The notes under the pieces: generated by a model
The model's database searches: none
What the model was told of the DNA's origin: nothing
The model's input: the letters and a program-made list of their open reading frames with translations, nothing else
Part shown: positions 50,884 to 59,959 of the stretch, one piece after another
Layout of the letters: the number at the start of each line of letters is the position of its first letter
How positions within the stretch are numbered: the first letter of the stretch is position 1
Program-made: the position numbers and the translations under genes
Origin: Mesobacillus maritimus
GTDB lineage: Bacteria > Bacillota > Bacilli > Bacillales > Cytobacillaceae
Assembly: GCF_023715205.1 (NCBI RefSeq)
Contig: NZ_JAMBNR010000012.1
Location: 62,001 to 126,000, forward strand
Length of the DNA: 64,000 nucleotides
Direction of reading: 5' to 3'

Positions 50884-53256
50884 ATGAGAAAATCTTTGTT
50901 TTTCGCTGAATGGAAACAAATCTTCAGCAATAAAAAAGTGCTTATTCCCGTTCTAGCGGTAATTTGTGTTCCAATTTTATATGCCGGTATGTTTCTATGG
51001 GCGTTTTGGGATCCGTATGCACAGCTTGAAGATTTGCCCGTTGCGGTAGTGAATCAGGACAAAGGAGCTGTTTATGAAGGCACTGAATTGGAGTTAGGAA
51101 AACAGCTTGTCGACAATCTAAAAGACAATGAAAGTTTTCAATTTCATTTTGTTTCAAAAGAGGAAGGTTATCAGGACTTAAAAAATCAAAACTATTATAT
51201 GTTGATTGAAATTCCCGAGAATTTTTCGGAGAATGCAACAACTATTTTAGAAGATGAACCGAAAAAGCTTGAATTAAAATATGTGCCGAATGAAAGTCAT
51301 AACTTTTTATCCGGTCAAATTGGTGAAACGGCTGTAAAAGAAATCAAGAGTGCCATTTCTAAAGAAGTGACCGCGACATATGCAGAGACTATATTTGACA
51401 AAGTCACTGAAATGGCAAACGGTTTTGATCAAGCCAGTGATGGGGCTGGAGAATTGCAAGATGGTGCAAAGCAATTGAATGAAGGCGCGAACACGCTTTA
51501 TGACAACCTTGCTGTACTGGCATCTAAATCTCTTGAATTTACCGAGGGCGTTAACCGTGCTCAAACTGGTTCTGCTGAATTAGCAACCGGTAGTAGTGAA
51601 CTAGCAAAAGGAGTTGGCCAATTGGCAGACGGAAGTAATCAACTGTTAGCTGCATCAAAAGATGTTCAATCTGGATCAGAACAAATAGCTTCAGGGGCTT
51701 CTGAGGTAAATGCTGGTCTCACCGAAATGGACGAGAAACTTCCCCAATTAGTTGCCGGGTCGAATCAAGTAAAAGCTGGACTACAACAATTTCAGAATGA
51801 ATTACCAACTCAATTGGCTGATTCTATTGGGGAACAACTTCAGTCGAGTATGGAAGAAATGAATACGGGGCTGGATCAACTACAAAGTCAGTTGAGTTCA
51901 CAAATGGCTGCGGAACTTGCTTCGCAAATCTCTAGTCAACAAGAAGCGCAAATGACACAACTGTTTGCTGCTCTACAACAAGCAGATGTCAATCCAACTG
52001 TGTTGAATGCGGTGAAGCAGCAGTTGGAGGAACAGTCACCAACAAGAGCAGAGCTTGAGAAACAATTACATTCGGCTATTCATGAAGGAATGGGTCAAGG
52101 GTTTACACAATACAAAACGGTTGTAAATGAACAGCTAACAGGTAGTACAGGGCAATTGGAAGCGGAAGTTAAAGCGGCAACAGAGCCTACTTTTAGTCAA
52201 CTCATTAACGGAGTTCAAACCTTACATGACGCTCAAGTGCAATTACAGGATGGAGTTCAGCAATTGGCCGCAGGTTCGAATCAGCTTTATGATGGGGCTA
52301 TGAATCTTTCATCAGGACAAAAAGAGTATGTTTCAAATTTTGTGGCTTTAAATGAAAAACTAAGTGACGCGAAGTCTGGGGCTAGTCAACTTGCATCTGG
52401 AGCGAACTTGTTAACAAATGGTATGTCTGAGCTGTCAAATGGTTCAGTGAAAATAGGCGACGGGACTCGCCAATTGGCAGATGGTTCCAAAGAATTAGCC
52501 GATGGAACAGTGGTTGTGGAAGATGGTACTACTGAAATGAAAGAGGCACTTGAAGATGCAGCAGAACAGGCAGGGTCTGTTGAGGCTGACAATGGGACCT
52601 ACGATATGATGGGAGAACCTGTTAAAGTTCAAACAAAAGGGATCAATCATGTGCCAAATTATGGGACTGGTTTTGCACCTTATTTCTTATCGTTAGGGTT
52701 GTTTGTTGGGGCATTGTTGATCTCGATTGTATATCAATTGAAAATGCCAGCCGTCCGTCCGCGAAATGGAGTGGCGTGGTTCTTTGGGAAATTTGGCGTG
52801 ATCACAATCGTTGGGGTCATTCAAGCACTATTAGCGGATGCGATTTTATTGTTAGGCTTGGGAATTGAAGTACAAAGTGTACCTTTGTTCTTGGTTACTT
52901 CCATCATCATTAGTTTAACATTTATGGCATTGATTCAGTTCTTTGTAACAACACTTGGCGATCCAGGCCGATTTATGGCGATTATTATCTTGATTCTTCA
53001 GTTAACGACAAGTGCAGGAACGTTCCCGCTAGAATTAATTCCAAAGGCGTTGCAGCCAATCAGCGCATTTTTGCCGATGACGTATACAGTACAAGCGCTA
53101 AAAGCTGTCGTCTCAAGTGGAGATTTCGCGTATATGTGGAGCAATATTATAATTCTATTAGCTTATTTGATTGGTTTCGCAATTCTTACAATGATTTTCT
53201 TTGTCATTCAATTTAAGAGTAAACGAGACTTGCTTCCGGAACAAGAAGCAGCATAA
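50884..53256 (+). CDS. yhgE: YhgE/Pip-type ABC-2-like membrane protein
   Basis: 790 residues. A short cytoplasmic N-terminus (RKSLFFAEWKQIFSNKK) leads to one helix and a long extracellular region with dense Leu/Gly heptads (GAGELQDGAKQLNEGANTLY; ASGANLLTNGMSELSNGSV), then five C-terminal helices of the ABC-2 type (about 610-775). This is the YhgE/phage-infection-protein plan. In lactococci the relative is a phage receptor; the normal role is probably export or wall-associated. Start ATG 50884 has AAAGGGG nine bases upstream; the ATG at 50875 touches it. Confidence 0.92.
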   Translation: MRKSLFFAEWKQIFSNKKVLIPVLAVICVPILYAGMFLWAFWDPYAQLEDLPVAVVNQDKGAVYEGTELELGKQLVDNLKDNESFQFHFVSKEEGYQDLKNQNYYMLIEIPENFSENATTILEDEPKKLELKYVPNESHNFLSGQIGETAVKEIKSAISKEVTATYAETIFDKVTEMANGFDQASDGAGELQDGAKQLNEGANTLYDNLAVLASKSLEFTEGVNRAQTGSAELATGSSELAKGVGQLADGSNQLLAASKDVQSGSEQIASGASEVNAGLTEMDEKLPQLVAGSNQVKAGLQQFQNELPTQLADSIGEQLQSSMEEMNTGLDQLQSQLSSQMAAELASQISSQQEAQMTQLFAALQQADVNPTVLNAVKQQLEEQSPTRAELEKQLHSAIHEGMGQGFTQYKTVVNEQLTGSTGQLEAEVKAATEPTFSQLINGVQTLHDAQVQLQDGVQQLAAGSNQLYDGAMNLSSGQKEYVSNFVALNEKLSDAKSGASQLASGANLLTNGMSELSNGSVKIGDGTRQLADGSKELADGTVVVEDGTTEMKEALEDAAEQAGSVEADNGTYDMMGEPVKVQTKGINHVPNYGTGFAPYFLSLGLFVGALLISIVYQLKMPAVRPRNGVAWFFGKFGVITIVGVIQALLADAILLLGLGIEVQSVPLFLVTSIIISLTFMALIQFFVTTLGDPGRFMAIIILILQLTTSAGTFPLELIPKALQPISAFLPMTYTVQALKAVVSSGDFAYMWSNIIILLAYLIGFAILTMIFFVIQFKSKRDLLPEQEAA

Positions 53257-53307
53257 TAGGTTAAATCGTAATGCAAATATAGTATTACGACTAAGTTTAG
53301 TATTTAA

Positions 53308-53341
53308 AAAGGAAAGCCAACTAACATATGGCTTTCCTTTT
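53308..53341. terminator. Terminator between convergent genes
   Basis: AAAGGAAAGCCA pairs perfectly with TGGCTTTCCTTT, with Ts following. Confidence 0.88.
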
Positions 53342-53368
53342 GCCATTCTAATTTGGAATGATGAGTCT

Positions 53369-53417
53369 GGCACCTCCCAGTTTTCTGGGAGGTGCCAGGC
53401 ACCATCCAGAAAACTGG
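53369..53417. repeat. REP-like nested palindrome
   Basis: GGCACCTCCCAG (53369-53380) and CTGGGAGGTGCC (53385-53396) form a perfect 12-base-pair stem with loop TTTT. The next bases repeat parts in the opposite sense (AGGCACC; CCAGAAAACTGG at 53406-53417). Such GGTGCC/GGCACC blocks are known to me as scattered intergenic repeats in Bacillus relatives. Confidence 0.6.
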
Positions 53418-53420
53418 GAA

Positions 53421-54623
53421 TTATTTTAGTTCGATTAGGATGAAACACTGGTCATCGTCTTGTTGATGGGAATTTCCTTGGGTGGCTATGGAATCGGTTA
53501 TGTTTTCTTTTAATTGAACGAGTGGGCTTGTTGTGGATTCCGATAGGAGCGTTGCCAAATGTCCTGTTCCTAGTGGTTCGCCTACTCCATCGGTATACAA
53601 AAGCAATCGGTCACCAGGGGAATAAGAAATGGTTTTATTGTTATAATCGACTTCTTCAAACATTCCAATTGGTACATTCGTTGCTCCTAGTTCTTGCTGG
53701 TTCCTTTGTAGGTCTTGCCAAAAGGCGGGAGGATGCCCTGCGTTACAATATTCAATCTCTTGTTTTTTTGTATCAATTAATAGATAAATAGCCGTACAAT
53801 AATGTCTTACTTCCTCATAATCTTGGAATAAATTATGTAAGTGATCGTCAAGCTCCTTCATGACTGTTTTTGTATTCATACCAAATGAAATTAACCGTTG
53901 AAAGAGAGAATGAAGAGACATTGTAATAAGCGCGGAAGAAATCCCGTGACCCATAACATCTAATAAAATAACCCCATATCGGTGTTTGTCAATTTGATAA
54001 AAACCATAAATATCCCCAGATAGTTCAGATGAAGCTTGATGAAAAGCCTCAATTTGAATATCGTTGGTTAGGATTGGTTTGGTTAAAGATGTCTTTTGAA
54101 TCGTCCGAGCAAGTTCAAGTTCTCTACTTGTTTGTTCGTATAATTCTAGTAGTTTTTCTTGTTTATGCTTTAACTTGGTTAAGGCCCTTTCTAATGCTTC
54201 ATTTGCTTGGTGCTTCTCGACAAGTGCAGCTTCTGCATTCTTTTTTGCAATCAGCAATTCATTTTCATATTCACTTCGCTGGCGAATTGGGAAAAGAATA
54301 CAGTTCGTAACGGTTTCTCCATTTAGCGTTTGCTGTACCGCATTTACAATGACCGGAATCTCCCTTTTACTTGAAGATTCTAGTGATATATATAGTTCCT
54401 CAATCTTTCCTTTCACTTTTAAAAGTGGGACAAAGTAGAATTGATAAAACATTTGTGAAGGAACAGAAAGAATGCTATTAATTGATTTTCCGTTCAACTG
54501 GTCCATATGATAATCGAGAATACTGAGTAAGGTTTGATTGATGGAGACTATTTTGCCTTTTTCAGATAAAGTGAGAAAGCCACAAGGTGCATGATTCAAT
54601 TGGCCATCCATTAATTTTAGCAA
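53421..54623 (-). CDS. rsbP: PAS-domain PP2C phosphatase (RsbP)
   Basis: 400 residues: an N-terminal PAS domain (about 8-110, starting [20 protein letters not shown]), a coiled coil (125-180) and a SpoIIE/PP2C domain with the metal motifs [19 protein letters not shown] and LLLYTDGV. RsbP dephosphorylates RsbV when energy falls, freeing sigma-B. It overlaps the upstream rsbQ by seven bases, the same gene pair as in B. subtilis. The TTG at 54623 is the likely start, because it overlaps the rsbQ stop; ATG 54611 would lose four residues. The rest of the sigma-B operon is not in the window. Confidence 0.92.
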   Translation of the reverse strand: MLKLMDGQLNHAPCGFLTLSEKGKIVSINQTLLSILDYHMDQLNGKSINSILSVPSQMFYQFYFVPLLKVKGKIEELYISLESSSKREIPVIVNAVQQTLNGETVTNCILFPIRQRSEYENELLIAKKNAEAALVEKHQANEALERALTKLKHKQEKLLELYEQTSRELELARTIQKTSLTKPILTNDIQIEAFHQASSELSGDIYGFYQIDKHRYGVILLDVMGHGISSALITMSLHSLFQRLISFGMNTKTVMKELDDHLHNLFQDYEEVRHYCTAIYLLIDTKKQEIEYCNAGHPPAFWQDLQRNQQELGATNVPIGMFEEVDYNNKTISYSPGDRLLLYTDGVGEPLGTGHLATLLSESTTSPLVQLKENITDSIATQGNSHQQDDDQCFILIELK

Positions 54624-55435
54624 CCAACAGCACCACTCTGCAAATATTGACGAATAACTTGGATCGTTTCTTCAGGGTCTGTCATATGGGGGCAATGCCC
54701 GATGGCTTGCAATTTTTGATACTTGCTGTTCGGAAGGTGTTGATGAAGATATTGGCCAACTGATTCAGGTGCAATCACATCTTCGGAACATTGAACAATG
54801 AAAGAAGGAACTTGCACCTTGGTTAAATCTTTCCGGTTGTCAGAGAAAAAGGTTGCTTCGGCAAATTGTCGCGCAATGACGGGATCAGTGGAACAAAATC
54901 TGTCCTCTAAATCGTCTCTAACCTCAGGATAGTTTGAGTTGTTTAATAAAGTTTGCGCAAACATCGTCGCCCAACCAAGATAATTTTTCTCCATCATATC
55001 GAGCAGCCCAATTAGTTGATCTTTTTCAAATCCACCATAATACTCTGGGGGATCATTCAGATAACAAGGAGATGGTCCAAGCATAATAAGGTGTGAAAAA
55101 TACTCAGGCTGACGGAGTGAAGCAAGCATGCCAATCATACTGGCTACAGAATGGCCTATGAAAATCGTATTCTCCAAATTTAATGCTGCACAAACATCTA
55201 ATACATCCTGTGCATAGCCATTAAGGGTACTATATTTTTTGATATCATACGCTTTCACATCTGACTGACCTGTTCCGACATAATCGAATAAAACCAGTTT
55301 GTAGTCGTTTGCAAAAGCTTTTGCTACAACCTCCCAAACGGTTTGATCGCAACCAAAACCAGGTGCAAACAAAATGGTTTGTGGTCCATTGCCTATAACC
55401 TTTACATTCTTACGAAAGAGGATATCTTTATTCAT
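54617..55435 (-). CDS. rsbQ: Alpha/beta hydrolase RsbQ, energy-stress partner of RsbP
   Basis: 272 residues, highly similar along its length to B. subtilis RsbQ as I recall it ([39 protein letters not shown]). The catalytic triad is Ser96 (GHSVAS), Asp219 and His247 (GHCPH), the same numbering as in B. subtilis. It is needed for RsbP activation and is thought to supply or process a small ligand of the PAS domain. A direct repeat TTGTTTAA occurs twice upstream (55460-55489). I do not see a sigma-B-type promoter. Confidence 0.95.
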   Translation of the reverse strand: MNKDILFRKNVKVIGNGPQTILFAPGFGCDQTVWEVVAKAFANDYKLVLFDYVGTGQSDVKAYDIKKYSTLNGYAQDVLDVCAALNLENTIFIGHSVASMIGMLASLRQPEYFSHLIMLGPSPCYLNDPPEYYGGFEKDQLIGLLDMMEKNYLGWATMFAQTLLNNSNYPEVRDDLEDRFCSTDPVIARQFAEATFFSDNRKDLTKVQVPSFIVQCSEDVIAPESVGQYLHQHLPNSKYQKLQAIGHCPHMTDPEETIQVIRQYLQSGAVGC

Positions 55436-55575
55436 GTTTAACTCCTAACTAGAAAAGTATTGTTTAACACTGTAAAGATGTTGTTTAAGACATCATAACA
55501 TTAAGTTTGCTGTCATTAAATGGATTTGGATAAAGCAGCTTAATTACATAACCAGTTAATCTTTTATTCATAAGG

Positions 55576-55750
55576 GTGTTTTCGCAAACAGTTGTTAAAA
55601 TCTAAAAAACGATTTTAACGTGGTAGAAGCTATCTTGTAGGTACAATTTAAATTGCGTAGCTCTTTTCTCATCTGTATATGCTGTATGCTCTAAAACTCA
55701 CCTAATAACCTTGTTATTATCTGGAAAACAACAAATTTTAAAAAAGAGCC
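55576..55750 (+). repeat. Dispersed two-hairpin repeat, copy C
   Basis: Begins GTTTTCGCAAACAGTTGTT. Hairpin GTTAAAATC (55594-55602) / GATTTTAAC (55611-55619) is perfect. The inner arm GTAGCTCTTTTCTCAT (55658-55673) and terminal AAAAAAGAGCC (55740-55750) form the second stem. It occupies most of the 55436-55817 gap. Confidence 0.8.
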
Positions 55751-55817
55751 ATTCATAAAGATACTTGTCCAAGCAATTAATCGAAAAGAACATAAATATA
55801 GTAAAAAATGGAAATGG

Positions 55818-56219
55818 GTGGTTGGAATACTTGTGGATCGAATCATTTCTACCGGAATGAAAAAGTTGGGCTCACCTTATGTATACAATGCCCCGGCCTA
55901 TCATCCTCGTTTTTACGATTGTAGCTCTTTTATACAGTATATATATGGAGTGAATGGTGTATTTTTACCTCGTAATGCTCGGCAACAATATAAAATGGGA
56001 ACACTAATTTTGAACCAACGACTAAAAAAAGGGGACTTGTTGTTTTTTACTACCGGTGCACGGAAAAATCGAAAAGGGATTGCGAAAATTGGACATGTAG
56101 CCACATACATTGGTTCCAATAAAATGATTCATACGTATCGTCCGATGAACAAAGTAGTTATTACGGAAATTGATTCAGAGTGGAAAAAGAGGTTTATTGC
56201 TGCAAAAAGAGTCCTATAG
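55818..56219 (+). CDS. NlpC/P60 family cell-wall peptidase (short)
   Basis: 133 residues. The catalytic Cys is in FYDCSSFIQY (Cys35), then GHVATYIG (His93) and a third polar residue at MIHTYR (His105). There is no signal peptide and no repeat or LysM domain, so it is a bare catalytic domain. NlpC/P60 enzymes cut D-Glu-meso-DAP links; the absence of an export signal suggests an intracellular or spore-coat location. GTG 55818 with a poor site; GTG 55833 in the same frame is an alternative start. Confidence 0.75.
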   Translation: MVGILVDRIISTGMKKLGSPYVYNAPAYHPRFYDCSSFIQYIYGVNGVFLPRNARQQYKMGTLILNQRLKKGDLLFFTTGARKNRKGIAKIGHVATYIGSNKMIHTYRPMNKVVITEIDSEWKKRFIAAKRVL

Positions 56220-56301
56220 AGTTGATTATAGGACCTGTAGCTATTCAATTTTAACTAATTAATAGAAGCATAACTATATAAAGGTTTGTAATTTCGGGAA
56301 T

Positions 56302-56326
56302 GATTTACACTGTAAATCGTTTTTTT
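56302..56326 (+). terminator. Terminator after NlpC/P60 gene
   Basis: GATTTAC-ACT-GTAAATC followed by GTTTTTTT. The gap to 56613 also contains a possible degenerate left end of the dispersed repeat at 56370-56393 and otherwise nothing. Confidence 0.8.
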
Positions 56327-56613
56327 ATTTTGAGCGCTTTACTAATACATTGTTATTTTCTGCAAGGTTGTTTTCGTAATAATTTTTGTTGAACATATTT
56401 AATTAAACCAGCTCGATTGTGCTATAAACTATTTTAACTAGCTAGTGAACCTTCTTCTTTACATATCAATCTTAAAGCTGTATTCCGTTAGAGTTTCTTT
56501 ATTTATGGTTTTTCAATATGTAGGAATTTCAGAGCGTTTTTTTATAAAAGTATTGGTTAGAATAAGTAAAATAGCAGTAACTATGGGTCATTTAGGAAAA
56601 GGAGTGACTTTAC

Positions 56614-57507
56614 ATGGAAAAGCATCCATTAATCGTGGATACAAACTGGTTGGCTGAAAGATTGGACGACCCAAAACTTAGAATCATAGATGCAACAACC
56701 TTTTTGAAGATACCAGAAAACGGAGGGGAAACAGGGATATGGTCTGGGCGAGATGCGTATGAAAAAGGGCATATTCCTGGGGCGGTTTTTGCAGATTTAC
56801 TAACTGATTTATCAGATCCTGAGGCAAAGCTTCCGATGACTGTGCCTCCTCGTGACCAATTTGTTAAGAAAATGGAAGAACTAGGTGTAGGGGATGGTAC
56901 CTATGTGGTGATTTATGACCAGGGTGCAATGGTGGGTAGTCCAGTAGTTGCTGCTCAATGGGCTTCTCGCCTTGCTTGGCAATTAAGGTATGAGGGGTTT
57001 GATGAGATTTCCGTGTTAGAAGGTGGATTTCAGAAATGGAAGGATGAAGGAAGACCAGTATCAACCGAATCCGGACATTATCCACCTGCTGAGTTTACAG
57101 GACAGCGTCGCCCTGACCTTTTGGCTACGAAAGAAGATGTGAAAAAGGCGATGAAGGATGATAAAGTCGTTTTAATTAACAGCTTGTCGCCTGCTGATTT
57201 CCGTGGCGAAACGGATACATATCCGCGTAAAGGACATATCCCAAGCAGTGTAAATGTGTTTTTTGGCCAGCATGCTGATGAAACAACTAGGAAAGTCCAC
57301 GATGAGGAAACGTTGCGACAAACATTTGAAAAAGTGGGGGCACTTGATCCAAATAAAAAAGTGATTACCTATTGTGGTGGTGGCATTGCAGCCACTTGGA
57401 ATGCGCTGATCTTAAATAAACTTGGACAGAAAAATGTTGCCGTATATGATGGCTCCATGAATGAATGGGCAAGCGATCCGGATTGTCCATTGGTTACAGG
57501 TGAATAA
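56614..57507 (+). CDS. Thiosulfate/3-mercaptopyruvate sulfurtransferase (two rhodanese domains)
   Basis: 297 residues, two rhodanese folds. The N-terminal one is inactive (no Cys at the loop). The C-terminal has ITYCGGGIAATWNALIL with Cys254 as persulfide carrier, in a CGGGIA loop which differs slightly from the enzyme-type CGSG. It transfers sulfur from thiosulfate or 3-mercaptopyruvate. AAAAGGAG precedes the ATG, and a strong terminator follows. Confidence 0.9.
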   Translation: MEKHPLIVDTNWLAERLDDPKLRIIDATTFLKIPENGGETGIWSGRDAYEKGHIPGAVFADLLTDLSDPEAKLPMTVPPRDQFVKKMEELGVGDGTYVVIYDQGAMVGSPVVAAQWASRLAWQLRYEGFDEISVLEGGFQKWKDEGRPVSTESGHYPPAEFTGQRRPDLLATKEDVKKAMKDDKVVLINSLSPADFRGETDTYPRKGHIPSSVNVFFGQHADETTRKVHDEETLRQTFEKVGALDPNKKVITYCGGGIAATWNALILNKLGQKNVAVYDGSMNEWASDPDCPLVTGE

Positions 57508-57520
57508 ATGTAAATGGGAA

Positions 57521-57567
57521 AAAGATAAAAGATCAAACTCTTCTTGTAGGTTTGATCTTTTATCTTT
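57521..57567. terminator. Terminator after sulfurtransferase gene
   Basis: AAAGATAAAAGATCAAAC and GTTTGATCTTTTATCTTT form a perfect 18-base-pair stem. Confidence 0.92.
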
Positions 57568-57771
57568 TATGAGCAGGTATTTTATGTTCATTTCATTTTG
57601 TAGGGCCTCTCTTAGAGAGTGTGGTTTGTACCTGTTTAAAGCTAGTAATTTAAGATAGATGCTGTGGAAGAGAGATTTAAATGGTATGGAAGAAGGATTG
57701 AAATCAAGGTAGACTTTTGAGATAGTAGCTTTATATTTTCGTATCAACGATGCAGGGCGGGAGGAGAGAAA

Positions 57772-58635
57772 ATGGAATATAAGGTACTAGCTCTAGACTT
57801 AGATGGAACGGTGTTTAACAGCAAGAAAGAAATCGATAAAGAGACAATTCAAGCTATTCATGAGTATAAAGACCGCGGGGGAACAGTTGTCATCTGTAGT
57901 GGGCGCTCACCACTTTCAACGAAATGGGTATCAGAAACACTTGGTCTCGATGATCCGATCGTGGCTTATAATGGTGCTGTCTTTCAAGAAGCAAACGGAC
58001 AAATTTTAGCACAGGCTGCTTTTTCACAACAGGGGATATTAACGTTTCTTGAGGCTTGTGAAAGGTACGATGTTTATGGGCATTTATACGAAGGAGACCA
58101 TCTGCTAGTACCAGAGCGGAATCGGTGGAATAACAACTGGATTGAAAACAATATCCCCGCGTTACATTTTTCGGGTGGAAAAAAAGAAACTTGCGAATAT
58201 TTTCGCCGTCAATGTAGTGTTAAACAGATTGATGACCTCCAAGATTATGTCTCAGCCAATACTCCTCAAATCTTAAAATTTGCAGCGTTTCGGAAGGATG
58301 AAAAGCAATTCCATGAGTTTAGACAATATTTGAATGGGCTAAACAACGAATTCGTCGTAAGCAGCAGTCTTGATTTTTTAAACCTAGAGATTTCTCCTGT
58401 TAACACCACAAAGGGCACCGCCTTGAGTGAGTTAATTCAGTCTTTATCATTTGAATGGTCAGAGGTGGCAGCGATTGGGGATAATTTTAACGATGTTGAT
58501 ATGCTACAATCAGCAGGTTTAGGAATTGCGATGGGGAACGCCCCAGAAGAGGTAAAGGCAAAAGCGAATACAGTGACAACGGCGAATGATGAGTTAGGAG
58601 TTGCGAAAGCCATCAAAGAAAGGATGTTGTCGTAA
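57772..58635 (+). CDS. Cof-type HAD phosphatase
   Basis: 287 residues. LALDLDGTVFN (Asp9, Asp11) is the HAD motif I, ICSGRSP motif II, and IGDNFNDVDMLQSAGLGIAMGNA motif IV with the DN-ND pair; a C2b cap lies between. It dephosphorylates sugar phosphates, FMN or similar. No operon partner. The repeat copy D begins overlapping the last codons. Confidence 0.92.
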   Translation: MEYKVLALDLDGTVFNSKKEIDKETIQAIHEYKDRGGTVVICSGRSPLSTKWVSETLGLDDPIVAYNGAVFQEANGQILAQAAFSQQGILTFLEACERYDVYGHLYEGDHLLVPERNRWNNNWIENNIPALHFSGGKKETCEYFRRQCSVKQIDDLQDYVSANTPQILKFAAFRKDEKQFHEFRQYLNGLNNEFVVSSSLDFLNLEISPVNTTKGTALSELIQSLSFEWSEVAAIGDNFNDVDMLQSAGLGIAMGNAPEEVKAKANTVTTANDELGVAKAIKERMLS

Positions 58636-58798
58636 AGTTTGTTGTTAAAATCCTAAAGCCGATTTTAAAGCGAAATAAGCCTTTCTCTGCGTTACTACTT
58701 GATTCTCATTTTGTAAACGAACTTTTTAAAGGAATTATAGCTAAAGCACATTCTATATTTCCTTTAAAAAGAAAGTAACAATCCTTGAGAAAGAGCCT
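58628..58798 (+). repeat. Dispersed two-hairpin repeat, copy D
   Basis: Begins TTGTCGTAAAGTTTGTTG inside the stop codon region of the HAD gene. Hairpin GTTAAAATC (58644-58652) / GATTTTAA (58661-58668), then a diverged inner part with CATTTTGTAAACGAAC, and the end CTTGAGAAAGAGCCT at 58784-58798. Confidence 0.8.
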
Positions 58799-58832
58799 AA
58801 AAGAAATAGTATATAAATAATCTAATATTCCA

Positions 58833-58864
58833 GGTGGAGCGATGTAGTTGCTCCATCTTTTTTT
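58833..58864 (+). terminator. Terminator before the MurNAc operon
   Basis: GGTGGAGC pairs with GCTCCATC (G-T allowed) and is followed by seven Ts. Confidence 0.85.
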
Positions 58865-58934
58865 ACGGGAAAAAGGATTAAACTATTTGTGACAAATTCG
58901 AAACTGTTTTTGAAATAAAATTTTAAAATGGCGT

Positions 58935-58971
58935 AAATAATATTGAACTATTATTTCATTGGAGATATAAT
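58935..58971 (+). promoter_or_regulatory. Promoter of murQ with a palindromic operator on the -35
   Basis: TTGAAC (58943-58948), 17-base spacer, TATAAT (58966-58971), a near-consensus sigma-A promoter. AAATAATA (58935-58942) and TATTATTT (58949-58956) form a perfect inverted repeat centred exactly on the -35 hexamer. The regulator encoded in the operon (MurR) is the obvious candidate to bind there. Confidence 0.7.
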
Positions 58972-59023
58972 AAAAGTGAAATTTAAAGTAATTCTTAATT
59001 ATGACGAGCAAGGAGGATGGGGA

Positions 59024-59923
59024 ATGCAACACAATTTGAAAGCGTTAACAACGGAGTCCCGCAATGAAGCTTCGATGCAAATTGATACAGCACAACCGAT
59101 GGATATATTGCGCATTATGAATGAGGAAGATCAAAGAGTCGCGACAGCTGTAGAAAGTGTTCTACCAGAGGTTGAAAAAGCTGTAACAGCTGCCTTTGAA
59201 TCATTTAAACAAGGTGGCAGGTTAATATACATTGGTGCTGGAACAAGTGGACGTTTAGGTGTTCTCGATGCGGTTGAGTGTCCGCCAACATTCAGTACGG
59301 ATCCAAGTATGGTGCAAGGAATTATTGCTGGTGGAGAAAATGCGTTTGTTAAAGCAGTTGAGGGAGCAGAAGACAAACCAGAAGCTGGCGAGTACGACTT
59401 GAAGAACCTAGACCTAACGGACAAAGATACGGTGGTCGGAATTGCTGCAAGTGGGAGAACGCCATATGTTATTGGAGCTCTTCGCTATGCTCGTAGCATA
59501 AACGCAAAAACGGTGGCGTTGTCTTGTAACCAGAATGCTCTCATTAGCAAAGAAGCGGATACGGTGATTGAAGTGATTGTCGGTCCAGAGGTTTTGACAG
59601 GCTCAACAAGGCTAAAAGCAGCAACTGCACACAAAATGATTCTCAATATGATTTCCACATCATCGATGATTTTATTAGGGAAGGCATACGAAAACTTAAT
59701 GGTAGACGTTCATGTGAGCAATGAAAAATTAAAAGAACGGGCCATCAATATCATCATAAAGGTGACAGAAGTTAGCTATGAAGAAGCATTAAAGGCGCTT
59801 GAGGCAGCCAATCTTCAAGTTAAAGTAGCCATCGTGATGATTAAAAAGAATCTAGGGAAAGATGAGGCTATTAAGCTTCTTGACGAATCAAACGGATATG
59901 TGCGCATTGCAATTGAGTCTTAA
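59024..59923 (+). CDS. murQ: N-acetylmuramic acid 6-phosphate etherase
   Basis: 299 residues. A SIS-fold enzyme: [21 protein letters not shown] contains the sugar-phosphate site and catalytic Glu, and NSL-type [12 protein letters not shown] follows. It cleaves the lactyl ether of MurNAc-6-P, giving GlcNAc-6-P and D-lactate. First gene of an operon with murR, murP and mupG. The start is ATG 59024 with AAGGAGGATGGGG; an in-frame start upstream lies inside the promoter. Confidence 0.95.
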   Translation: MQHNLKALTTESRNEASMQIDTAQPMDILRIMNEEDQRVATAVESVLPEVEKAVTAAFESFKQGGRLIYIGAGTSGRLGVLDAVECPPTFSTDPSMVQGIIAGGENAFVKAVEGAEDKPEAGEYDLKNLDLTDKDTVVGIAASGRTPYVIGALRYARSINAKTVALSCNQNALISKEADTVIEVIVGPEVLTGSTRLKAATAHKMILNMISTSSMILLGKAYENLMVDVHVSNEKLKERAINIIIKVTEVSYEEALKALEAANLQVKVAIVMIKKNLGKDEAIKLLDESNGYVRIAIES

Positions 59924-59959
59924 TGCAGCTGATGGCTGTATAAAAGGTGGTGATACTCT

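Noticed and set aside
55436-55560. Sigma-B promoter for rsbQ-rsbP
   Set aside because: No GTTT-N13-15-GGGTA pattern is present on the reverse strand.
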